Part shown: in pieces, positions 1 through 6,241 of the stretch
Numbering within the stretch: the first letter of the stretch is position 1
How the letters are laid out: the number at the start of each line of letters is the position of its first letter
Assembly (NCBI GenBank): GCA_017535635.1
Contig: JAFXTU010000024.1
Coordinates: 74,517-117,079 of the forward strand
Source of the DNA: Oscillospiraceae bacterium
Lineage (GTDB): Bacteria > Bacillota > Clostridia > Oscillospirales > Oscillospiraceae
Direction: 5' to 3'
DNA length: 42,563 bases
Translations under genes and position numbers: made by a program
Notes under the pieces: generated by a model
What the model saw: only the letters and a program-made list of their open reading frames with translations
Told to the model about the DNA's origin: nothing
The model's database searches: none

Positions 1-699
1 GCGGAACTCGATGACGAAGTCCTCGCCGCAGTGACGGCGGATGGAGTCGCAGACCTCGATGGCGAAGCGGGCGCGGCCCTTGGTGTCGCCGCCGTACTCG
101 TCGGTGCGCTTGTTGTACAGGGGGCTGGTGAACTGGCTGATCAGGTTGCCGTGGCCGCCGTGGACCAGCACGATGTCCATGCCCGCTCTCTTCATCTTTC
201 CGGCGGCGGCGCCGTACTTCTCGATGGTCTCATGGATCTTGTCGATGCTCATCTCGATGCAGGGATGGGGCTCGCGGCCGTTCTGCTGGGCAGCCCGGCG
301 CTCGTTGTCGGAGATGCGGGGGGAGGAGCTGTAGGGCCAGTGGCCCACCGTCTCATAGCGGGTGTTCTCACCGTTGTGGTTGATCTCGAAGGAGGCGTGG
401 CAGGCGTACTGCTTGCACATGTCGGCATACCAGGTCATGGGGATGACGCCGTTCTCGTTGGCCATATCCAGCTGATACGCCTCGTCCTTGCACTCGGTGA
501 TGTCGATGGAGCAGTTGCCCACGTACAGGGTGCAGACGCCGCCCCGGGCGAACTGACGGAACCAGTCCACGAAATCGTGGGTCACCCGGCCGTCCTCGCT
601 GGCCAGGTTGGGAGAGGGGGGAGCCAGGGTGATCCGGTTCTTGAAGTCGATGCCGCGGATCCGGATGGGAGAGAACACGTGGGAGTATCTGGAGCCCAT
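1..699 (-). CDS. NADH:flavin oxidoreductase / Old Yellow Enzyme family, C-terminus cut by window edge
   Basis: The 233 visible residues form the N-terminal part of an FMN-binding TIM barrel of the Old Yellow Enzyme/2,4-dienoyl-CoA reductase family. The start matches the family opening (FSPIRIRGIDFKNRI). Near residues 180-205 is a variant of the conserved segment HGAHGYLxxQFLSPxxNxRxDEYGG, here with HGGHGNLISQF and NKRTDEYGG. Members use FMN, and larger ones also a 4Fe-4S cluster and FAD, to reduce activated C=C bonds with NAD(P)H. The substrate cannot be told from this part, and it is unknown whether the C-terminal FAD domain is present. The start at 699 has AAAGG about 10 nt upstream and its own promoter-like sequence at 746-774. 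It lies 80 bp downstream of the ferredoxin gene in the same direction, so a shared redox role is possible but not shown. Confidence 0.85.
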   Translation of the reverse strand, partial: MGSRYSHVFSPIRIRGIDFKNRITLAPPSPNLASEDGRVTHDFVDWFRQFARGGVCTLYVGNCSIDITECKDEAYQLDMANENGVIPMTWYADMCKQYACHASFEINHNGENTRYETVGHWPYSSSPRISDNERRAAQQNGREPHPCIEMSIDKIHETIEKYGAAAGKMKRAGMDIVLVHGGHGNLISQFTSPLYNKRTDEYGGDTKGRARFAIEVCDSIRRHCGEDFVIEFR

Positions 700-745
700 A
701 AGTAATCATCCTTTCAATTTTCTGTTTTTCATTTCTGATGGCTTT

Positions 746-774
746 ATTGTACCGGATTTTCCGGGAAAGCACAA
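746..774 (-). promoter_or_regulatory. Promoter of the OYE-family gene
   Basis: On the minus strand, TTGTGC (769-774) and TACAAT (746-751) are separated by exactly 17 bp and lie about 50 bp before the start at 699. This suggests the reductase can be transcribed separately from the ferredoxin gene. The hexamers are imperfect. Confidence 0.5.
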
Positions 775-779
775 GACCC

Positions 780-1592
780 TTATTCCCGTTCCATGGGAAT
801 ATCGCCTAAATTTACGGAATTTTCGTTCCTGATTTTTTCCACTCTCTTGTAGGCGTAGCCCTTGGCGTGGATCAGCAGCTCGTAGATGCCCGCCGGAAGG
901 TCCCGGAACCAGAAATCCCCGAAGGAATCCGTCGCGGTCTCCCAGTTCTTCCCCCCGTTGGAGAGCAGACAGCGGGCCCCCTCGACCACCTCCCGCGCTT
1001 CCGGGTCGAAGAGAGTCCCGGCGATGAAGGTGCCGGGGACGTTGCGGTACCAGACCCTGGGCCCAAGGCCGGTCTCCGGCCGCCAGACCTCCGCGCCCCG
1101 TATTTCGTCGATCAGGTCCTCTTCCTCACCGAAGAGGATGGCCTCCGTGGGGCAGGCCTCCACGCAGCGGGGCATTTTCGCCCCGTGGTCCAGCAGGTGG
1201 GCACAGCCGGTGCACTTCTGGGCGATGCCCAGCTCCGCGTTCTGATAGATCACCCCATAAGGGCAGGCTTCCACGCACTCCCCGCAGCCGGTGCACTTTT
1301 CCGGGTCGATGAGGGTCAGCCCGTCCTCCCGGCGGAGGATGGCCCCTTGGGGGCAGGCGGCGATGCAGGCAGCCTTTTCACAGTGGTTGCAGAGGCGGGG
1401 CAGATAGTGGATCTTCACCTTGGGCGTGGTCCCCTGGACGTGCTCCTCCACCCGGAGCCAGAACTGGCCCACCTCCGGCTGAGGCTTGGCGTAAGGGGTC
1501 CAGTCGTTGCCCACATGCTCGTCCTTGCAGGCGAGCTGGCAGTTATAGCAGCCGTTGCACCTGGCCGCGTCGATCACGAAAGCTTTTCCCAT
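780..1592 (-). CDS. 4Fe-4S electron-transfer subunit (DMSO reductase B / transhydroxylase beta-like) with C-terminal beta domain
   Basis: The 270-residue protein has four cysteine motifs for four 4Fe-4S clusters: C12/C15/C18/C22, C68/C71/C76/C80, C100/C103/C106/C110 and C127/C130/C143/C147. This is the layout of the electron-transfer subunits of molybdopterin enzymes (DmsB, PhsB, TtrB, transhydroxylase and catechol dehydroxylase small subunits). After about residue 180 comes a non-ferredoxin domain with a transthyretin/carboxypeptidase-regulatory-like pattern (GTLFDPEAREVVEGA, then DLPAGIYELLIHAKGY). That combination recalls the beta subunit of pyrogallol-phloroglucinol transhydroxylase. No signal peptide is visible. 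The start at 1592 follows GAGGAG, and a good promoter lies at 1624-1652. No molybdopterin catalytic subunit is present in the window, so the partner is unknown. Confidence 0.85.
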   Translation of the reverse strand: MGKAFVIDAARCNGCYNCQLACKDEHVGNDWTPYAKPQPEVGQFWLRVEEHVQGTTPKVKIHYLPRLCNHCEKAACIAACPQGAILRREDGLTLIDPEKCTGCGECVEACPYGVIYQNAELGIAQKCTGCAHLLDHGAKMPRCVEACPTEAILFGEEEDLIDEIRGAEVWRPETGLGPRVWYRNVPGTFIAGTLFDPEAREVVEGARCLLSNGGKNWETATDSFGDFWFRDLPAGIYELLIHAKGYAYKRVEKIRNENSVNLGDIPMERE

Positions 1593-1623
1593 GGGGAATT
1601 CTCCTCACACACAGTTTCAAAGT

Positions 1624-1652
1624 ATTATACCGCAGATCGGGCTATCTTGCAA
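1624..1652 (-). promoter_or_regulatory. Promoter of the ferredoxin gene
   Basis: On the minus strand, TTGCAA (1647-1652), a 17-bp spacer and a perfect TATAAT (1624-1629) lie about 30 bp before the start at 1592. Confidence 0.65.
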
Positions 1653-1702
1653 CGGGAGAAATTGGCCGCTTTCCGAGTCTTTTTTGCGTCCGAAAGGGGC
1701 TC

Positions 1703-1731
1703 TTGTAATCGTTTTTCGATCCATGTATAAT
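1703..1731 (+). promoter_or_regulatory. Promoter of the small membrane-protein gene
   Basis: TTGTAA (1703-1708), 17-bp spacer, TATAAT (1726-1731), 35 bp before the ATG at 1767. It is divergent from the ferredoxin promoter, with about 50 bp between the two -35 boxes. Confidence 0.65.
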
Positions 1732-1766
1732 CCATACATAATCACGATGGAAAAGGAGTGCAAACA

Positions 1767-1982
1767 ATGAAAAAGAAGCTGAGGATCGCCAGCCTGGTCA
1801 TGCTGCTCATCGCCGTCGTATTTGTCATATTCGCTATCTTCACCATGGACGTGCCGATCGACCTGCCGATCCCCCTCAGTACGCTGCGAATCATCTATAA
1901 GGTTTATCCCATTGTGATGGTCTGCCTGTTCATAGCGTCATTCTTTGTTAAGGGAGATAAGAGCTCACAGGAAAAAAGCTGA
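1767..1982 (+). CDS. Small two-helix membrane protein of unknown function
   Basis: The 71-residue product has a lysine-rich start (MKKKLR) and two hydrophobic segments, about residues 8-27 and 43-63, with a charged tail; the ends probably face the cytoplasm. I do not recognise a family. The ATG at 1767 is preferred because AAGGAG (1753-1758) lies 8 nt before it; an in-frame GTG at 1758 overlaps that ribosome-binding site. The next gene follows within about 22 bp and is probably co-transcribed from the promoter at 1703-1731. Confidence 0.6.
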   Translation: MKKKLRIASLVMLLIAVVFVIFAIFTMDVPIDLPIPLSTLRIIYKVYPIVMVCLFIASFFVKGDKSSQEKS

Positions 1983-2004
1983 GCGGGACAAGGAGGCGAG
2001 GGGA

Positions 2005-2424
2005 CTGAAAAAACGATGGATCCTTCTCCCGGCGGGGGCGCTGCTGCTGATGGGCCTGGCGGTCCCCTGGCTGCCGCAAAAGGACGCCACTCCGCTGCCC
2101 GCTGCGGTCCCGGTGACGGAACGGGATATGCGGGATACGGAGGAAAGGGGAGAGACCGTCCTGCTTCCGCCCTCTCCGGAGGCTGCGCCGTCGGAGCCGC
2201 CGACCCGCGGACTGCCGGAAGCGTCGGCAGACACAGAAGAGTCCGCGCAAACGGCGGAGTACGCCTATGTGGGCAGCGTCAACTCGGACAAGTACCACCT
2301 TCCCACCTGTTCCCGCGTCAGCGCCATCCGGGAGGAGAACCGCGTCGGCTGGGCTTCCCCGGAGGAAGCAGAGGCAGAGGGGCGCGAAGCCTGTAAAATC
2401 TGCAAGCCTGGGGAAGCCGAGTAA
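2005..2424 (+). CDS. Membrane-anchored or secreted protein with C-terminal YHxxxC...CxxC metal-binding-like module; CTG start
   Basis: The 139-residue protein begins with a short basic stretch and a hydrophobic segment (KKRWILLPAGALLLMGLAVPW), a signal peptide or anchor. A Pro/Glu-rich linker of about 60 residues follows. The C-terminal module of about 50 residues carries NSDKYHLPTCSRV and, later, ACKICKP. This Ada-like zinc-ribbon pattern is often attached to secreted nucleases and surface proteins; no nuclease domain is present here. No ATG, GTG or TTG fits: the only upstream in-frame candidate, TTG at 1945, lies within the preceding gene without a ribosome-binding site. CTG at 2005 sits 8 nt after AAGGAGG (1990-1996) and opens exactly at the basic signal sequence. 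Function is unknown. Confidence 0.6.
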   Translation: MKKRWILLPAGALLLMGLAVPWLPQKDATPLPAAVPVTERDMRDTEERGETVLLPPSPEAAPSEPPTRGLPEASADTEESAQTAEYAYVGSVNSDKYHLPTCSRVSAIREENRVGWASPEEAEAEGREACKICKPGEAE

Positions 2425-2439
2425 TATGGAGAATAGGGC

Positions 2440-2470
2440 CGGCCCGCATCCGAATCTCGGATGCGGGCCG
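2440..2470. terminator. Perfect 14-bp hairpin, probable bidirectional terminator
   Basis: Arms CGGCCCGCATCCGA (2440-2453) and TCGGATGCGGGCCG (2457-2470) pair perfectly with a 3-nt loop. It lies 16 bp after the stop of the 2005-2424 gene. No U-run follows on either strand, so termination efficiency is uncertain. It also sits 14 bp beyond the remnant of the V-ATPase D 3' end at 2485-2511, so it may have terminated that operon before the islet inserted. Confidence 0.6.
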
Positions 2471-2484
2471 CAGAGCGTCCTGCG

Positions 2485-2511
2485 CTAGTAATCGAACTCG
2501 TGGGTTTCCTG
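2485..2511 (-). repeat. Left direct repeat (att-like): remnant of V-ATPase D gene 3' end
   Basis: Read on the minus strand, these 27 bp encode QETHEFDY and a TAG stop. They match the last codons of the V-ATPase D gene at 4206-4232 (QEAHEFDY, TAA) with 23 of 27 bases identical. Similarity stops at both edges. The position at the end of an AT-rich insert fits an attachment site of an integrated element. Confidence 0.7.
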
Positions 2512-2535
2512 ATGTGACGGAGACTGTCTTAGAAA

Positions 2536-2718
2536 CTACTGTGCTTTATCTCTCGGGTTTGCCCGCTTGAAGTTTCTTGCCCGTTCCGGCGTCACCGGAG
2601 GACAGTCCTCGTCATAAGTGATTGGCATAGTCCTCGCTTTCGCAAGCTGCTGCTGCTCTTCCTCGGTGAAAGCGAGTTCAGCCAGCTGCTGCGGCGTATA
2701 TTTAGATGTATTGACCAT
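2536..2718 (-). CDS. BrnA-like antitoxin, short
   Basis: The 60-residue protein contains the segment ITYDEDCPPVTPERARNFKR, typical of small Firmicutes antitoxins encoded after BrnT toxins. In the family the antitoxin binds BrnT and represses the operon; the DNA-binding part is not obvious in this short form. The start at 2718 follows AAAGGGG by about 9 nt and overlaps the end of the toxin gene by 17 nt, so translation is probably coupled. An upstream in-frame extension within the toxin gene exists but has no ribosome-binding site. Confidence 0.65.
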   Translation of the reverse strand: MVNTSKYTPQQLAELAFTEEEQQQLAKARTMPITYDEDCPPVTPERARNFKRANPRDKAQ

Positions 2719-3103
2719 AATACAAGCCCCTTTCAAAATTGTTCGCAAGTCTGGCTGAAATAAGCCTAATGACTTCATTATACTTATCATCTTCAGCCTT
2801 TTTGATGCGCTCGGTATAAACCACGTAGAGAATGTCGTCTGCTTTTCCATAGAAGTGGTCAATGTTTCCGATTGCGGCACGGAGCTTTGCATTGCCGGCG
2901 GAGATATCGCCTATCACATTATATCGTTTTTCATCATCGCTATGCGAATGATCAAATCCTTCGATATAGTCGTCGTCGAAGAACACGCGGGCCGCCGTCC
3001 GAAATGAAATCCCATGTTTTCGAATATTGATTTGTTCTTTTTCCTCATCATACTCAAATGCAACGCCAACTAACGTGAAGCAAATAGTGTTATGCTCGTT
3101 CAT
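2702..3103 (-). CDS. BrnT-family ribonuclease toxin
   Basis: The 133-residue protein carries the BrnT signature FEYDEEKEQINIRKHGISF (about residues 16-34) and the closing motif VIRLISARLANNFERGLYY. BrnT is a RelE-fold ribonuclease that inhibits translation and is neutralised by BrnA. The product is longer than the usual ~90 residues, with extra sequence before the signature and in the middle (about residues 50-90). The toxin-first order and overlap with the next gene are typical of brnTA. It follows the HrgA-like gene by 12 bp and may share its promoter at 4152-4180. The start at 3103 has only a weak ribosome-binding site, so a shorter start is possible. Confidence 0.75.
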   Translation of the reverse strand: MNEHNTICFTLVGVAFEYDEEKEQINIRKHGISFRTAARVFFDDDYIEGFDHSHSDDEKRYNVIGDISAGNAKLRAAIGNIDHFYGKADDILYVVYTERIKKAEDDKYNEVIRLISARLANNFERGLYYGQYI

Positions 3104-3115
3104 GCCCAGAATACC

Positions 3116-4065
3116 TCAGATGATCTTCTTCTCGGTAACGTAATTCAAGTATTCGTCATCCTCTTTAACTCTGTCATAATTGCTTTTAACGTTGCTGACG
3201 GTAATATCTTCTTGAACGGATTTAACGAATTCGGCAAAATCTGCATTTTCCTCAACCAGTCGGTTGATCGTGTCCCAATCAACATTTTTGTGAAACCTTG
3301 AAGCAAACAATATTTCACTCTGTTCAATATTTGCTGCATTTAGTCTAATGAATCCTATTCCAAAACTATTATTCAGTCTTCTCATCTCATCAATCAATGA
3401 CGGATCATCTGAATACCGGAGCGCAACCAAATACCCTTCATTTGCCCAAGAGGAATTTGAAACAGCCTGAAAATAGTATTCTCTGAGGGTAGAATAATCG
3501 ATCTCAATTTTAATTTCAAATGAAAACAGTTTACATGCGTTTTCTTTAAGGGCACTTATCATTCTAATTGTTTTTCTTCATAGTCGTCAAATGGATAATA
3601 TACCCCGACAATGTCTGGATGGAGCCACTTATTCATCCCTTTTTTCCGTTTTTGAGATTTTTCGTGATAAACCGTTTTAGTGTAGCATTTGAAGTGAGGA
3701 GCTGAATAAACAAATTTAGTCAATAGTGGATGTAAGTCCCTTTCTTTAAAAACCTCTTTTTTCTCCGCAGGTGATGCGTCCTCTGTTTGAGGAATATCTG
3801 TCGGTAAAATATTAATCTGACTTTGAACTCTAAGATTAAAACGAGTCGGTCTTTTGCTGATCAGAATATACTTGCTGTTGTTGCCATTTTCCTTAATGTC
3901 TGTATATATTCTCGCAGCAATCGTATCCCACGGCGTTTTTCCTTTTGATCCAAGTTTAGTGTCCAAATGCAATTCTACAGCCCTTTCCCAGATCTCTCCG
4001 GGAGATAAAGGGCTTTTCGTTTGTTGAAGGGTTTCTTCAATCAACATATTGAATGTATATGCCAT
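3116..4065 (-). pseudogene. HrgA-like protein (HARE-HTH, COG2958), split by a one-base frameshift
   Basis: Two frames together make one HrgA-like protein. The first (4065-3559) encodes a HARE-type winged helix (MAYTFNMLIEETLQQTKSPL..., residues 1-80), a linker, then HPLLTKFVYSAPHFKCYTKT and WLHPDIVGVYYPF. The second (3562-3116) continues with KLFSFEIKIEI, NSSWANEGYLVAL and WDTINRLVEEN. HrgA-type proteins occur at restriction-modification loci; their C-terminal part looks nuclease-like, but biochemical function is not settled. The frames meet at an ATGA stop/start overlap, next to an A5 run (T5 on plus at 3571-3575). One extra A there would join them into a 316-residue protein. Start 4065 is chosen over GTG 4077 because GGGG lies 6 nt upstream. 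Alternatives are translational coupling of two halves or a sequencing error. Confidence 0.65.
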
Positions 4066-4119
4066 TCTAATCCCCACCGATCAATCGCAAAGTAGGATAA
4101 TAATGGATTTAGGACACAA

Positions 4120-4156
4120 ATAATGAGCTCAGGACGTTACATCCCAAGCTCATTAT
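4120..4156. promoter_or_regulatory. 15-bp dyad overlapping the islet promoter
   Basis: The arms 4120-4134 and 4142-4156 pair over 15 positions (10 perfect outer pairs ATAATGAGCT/AGCTCATTAT, the inner ones with two G-T wobbles) around a 7-nt loop. The dyad overlaps the -10 box (4152-4157) and the start region of the islet promoter. It could be an operator, or a terminator for V-ATPase transcripts entering from the right; no clear U-run follows. Confidence 0.45.
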
Positions 4157-4180
4157 CTCATGTTGTCGATCTTTTGTCAA
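4152..4180 (-). promoter_or_regulatory. Promoter driving the HrgA-like and brnTA genes
   Basis: On the minus strand, a perfect TTGACA (4175-4180), a 17-bp spacer and GATAAT (4152-4157) lie just inside the right repeat, about 90 bp before the HrgA-like start. Confidence 0.6.
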
Positions 4181-4205
4181 TGTCACGGCCTGGTTGCTGT
4201 GGCCC

Positions 4206-4232
4206 TTAATAATCAAACTCGTGGGCTTCCTG
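4206..4232 (-). repeat. Right direct repeat (att-like) within the V-ATPase D 3' end
   Basis: These are the last 27 bp of the D-subunit gene including its TAA stop. They match 2485-2511 at 23 of 27 positions. Confidence 0.7.
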
Positions 4233-4862
4233 GAGGATCTGGTCCTTCACCTTCATGAGCCGGGTGGTGGTGCTCCGCTCGTTCTCCTCCAGCTTCATGG
4301 TGATGTAGCGGATGGTCTCCTCCATCTGGGGGATCATGACGTATTCCAGGGCGTTCACCCGCCGCCGCGTCCGCTCGATCTCGGCGGCCATGAGCTGCAT
4401 GGCCTTTTCCGCCTGGGCCAGGGCCAGCATGTCCTGAAAGACCAGGGAGAGCGCCTCCAGCGCCTCGTCCAGTTCCCCGGAGGTCTGGGCGTAGCCATAG
4501 GGGAAGATATCCTCGGCGGCGTCGGTCCGGGTACGGAAAACATATTCCGGGATGTTGACGCTCATGATGTTCTTGAGGCTCAGCTCCACCTCCACGCCCT
4601 GCTTGGGGCAGAGAAGAGACTGCTCCAGGATCTCCGGGCTCATGAGCTGGGAGGCCCTTCCCATGCTGGCCATGGCTTCCTGGAGGCCTGCCTCCACCTT
4701 CTGGCGGAGGGCCTTGTTTTCCCGGACGGTGAGCAGGAACTGGCGCATCAGCTCATCCCGCTTGTCCTTCAAAAGCTTATGTCCCCTCGTGGCGGTCTTG
4801 AGGCGGGCCTTCGTCCGCTTCAGCTCCATCCGGGTGGGCTTTACGTCCGACGAAATGGCCAT
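4206..4862 (-). CDS. ntpD: V-type ATP synthase subunit D
   Basis: The 218-residue product is the central rotor stalk subunit that links the A3B3 head to the membrane ring. It shows the family start (PTRMELKRTKARLKTATRGHKLLKDKRDEL) and is helical coiled coil at both ends, with normal length. It is the last gene of the operon, 2 bp after subunit B, with AAGGAGGG before the start. Its last nine codons form the right direct repeat of the islet, and its AT-rich end codons suggest that the tail was replaced on insertion. Confidence 0.95.
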   Translation of the reverse strand: MAISSDVKPTRMELKRTKARLKTATRGHKLLKDKRDELMRQFLLTVRENKALRQKVEAGLQEAMASMGRASQLMSPEILEQSLLCPKQGVEVELSLKNIMSVNIPEYVFRTRTDAAEDIFPYGYAQTSGELDEALEALSLVFQDMLALAQAEKAMQLMAAEIERTRRRVNALEYVMIPQMEETIRYITMKLEENERSTTTRLMKVKDQILQEAHEFDY

Positions 4863-4864
4863 CT

Positions 4865-6241
4865 CTAGCCCTCCTTGGGAAGATACTTCTCAATGTACTC
4901 CAGCTTGATGCGCTTCAGTTCGCTGGTGGGCAGGATGCTGAGAAGCTTCCAGCCGATGTCCAGGGTCTCTTCAATGCTCCGGTCCGTCTCCTGGCCCTGG
5001 CCGATGTAGAGCCGTTCAAACTCACCGGCGAACTGGGCATAGAGCTTATCCGTGTCGGAGAGAGCGGCCTCGCCCAGAATGGTCATGAGCTCGGCGGCGT
5101 CCTTCCCGGCACTGTAGGCGGCGAAAAGCTGGTTCATGGTCCCGGCATGGTCCTCCCGCGTCTTGCCCGCGCCGATGCCCTTGTCCTTCAGACGGCTCAG
5201 GGAGGGGAGCACGTCGATGGGGGGAAGGAAGTTTTTCAGATACAGATCCCGGGAGAGGATGATCTGCCCCTCGGTGATGTAGCCGGTGAGGTCCGGGATG
5301 GGGTGGGTGATGTCGTCCTCCGGCATGGTGAGGATGGGGATCAGGGTGATGGAACCCTTCTTTCCCTGCCTCCGGCCCGCCCGCTCGTACATGGAGGCCA
5401 GGTCGGTGTAAAGATAGCCGGGATAGCCGCGTCTGCCGGGGACTTCCTTCCGGGCGGCGGAGATCTCCCGCAGGGCCTCGGCGTAGTTGGTGATGTCCGT
5501 CATGATGACCAGCACGTGCATGTTCTGCTCGAAGGCCAGGTACTCCGCCGCCGTCAGGGCCATGCGGGGGGTGGAGATGCGCTCCACGGCGGGGTCGTTG
5601 GCCAGGTTGGAGAACATGACCGTCCGGTCCAGCGCACCGGTGCGGCGGAACTCGTTCACGAAATACTCGGATTCCTCAAAGGTGATGCCGATGGCGGCGA
5701 AGACCACGGCAAAGGGCTCGCTGGTGCCCAGCACCTTGGCCTGCCGGGCGATCTGGGCGGCCAGGTTGGCGTGGGGGAGACCGGAGCCGGAGAAAATGGG
5801 CAGCTTCTGGCCCCGGACCAGGGTGTTCAGCCCGTCGATGGCGGAGATGCCGGTCTGGATGAATTCAGAGGGGTAGTCCCTGGCGGCGGGATTCATGGGG
5901 AGGCCGTTGATGTCCTCATACCCCTCGGCCAGGATCTCCGGCCCGTCGTCGATGGGGCGGCCCATGCCGTCGAAGACCCGGCCCAGCATGTCCGGGCTGA
6001 CGGCCAGCTGCATCCCGTGGCCCAGGAAGCGGACCTTGCTCTCGGCCAGGTTGATGCCGCTGGAAGAGTCGAAGAGCTGGACCACGGCCCGGTCCCCGTT
6101 TACCTCCAGCACCTTGCAGCGCCGGATCTCCCCGGAAGGAAGCTCGATCTCCGCCAGCTCGTCGTAGGTGACGCCCTCCACGTTCTTGACCACCATCAGG
6201 GGGCCGGAGATCTCGCGTATGGTCCTGTATTCCTTAATCAT
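4865..6241 (-). CDS. ntpB: V-type ATP synthase subunit B
   Basis: The 458-residue product is the non-catalytic nucleotide-interface subunit of the A3B3 head. It has the family start ([22 protein letters not shown]), the segment [24 protein letters not shown] in place of a functional Walker A, and the [21 protein letters not shown] region near the interface. Full length. The start overlaps the end of subunit A by 8 bp, and subunit D follows 2 bp later. Confidence 0.97.
   Translation of the reverse strand: MIKEYRTIREISGPLMVVKNVEGVTYDELAEIELPSGEIRRCKVLEVNGDRAVVQLFDSSSGINLAESKVRFLGHGMQLAVSPDMLGRVFDGMGRPIDDGPEILAEGYEDINGLPMNPAARDYPSEFIQTGISAIDGLNTLVRGQKLPIFSGSGLPHANLAAQIARQAKVLGTSEPFAVVFAAIGITFEESEYFVNEFRRTGALDRTVMFSNLANDPAVERISTPRMALTAAEYLAFEQNMHVLVIMTDITNYAEALREISAARKEVPGRRGYPGYLYTDLASMYERAGRRQGKKGSITLIPILTMPEDDITHPIPDLTGYITEGQIILSRDLYLKNFLPPIDVLPSLSRLKDKGIGAGKTREDHAGTMNQLFAAYSAGKDAAELMTILGEAALSDTDKLYAQFAGEFERLYIGQGQETDRSIEETLDIGWKLLSILPTSELKRIKLEYIEKYLPKEG

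Larger units (their letters stand above)
2485..4232. mobile_element. AT-rich islet inserted at the 3' end of the V-ATPase D gene
   Basis: The islet of about 1.75 kb is bounded by 27-bp direct repeats (2485-2511, 4206-4232). It holds a BrnT/BrnA-like pair and an HrgA-like gene, all on the minus strand. Its composition is visibly AT-rich against GC-rich neighbours on both sides. No integrase or transposase is present, so it is either a remnant, a non-autonomous element or a passenger moved by recombination between homologous gene ends. The current ntpD tail uses AT-rich codons (TTT, TAT, TAA) whereas the left remnant uses TTC, TAC, TAG; this suggests that the present tail came with the insert. 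Confidence 0.6.
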
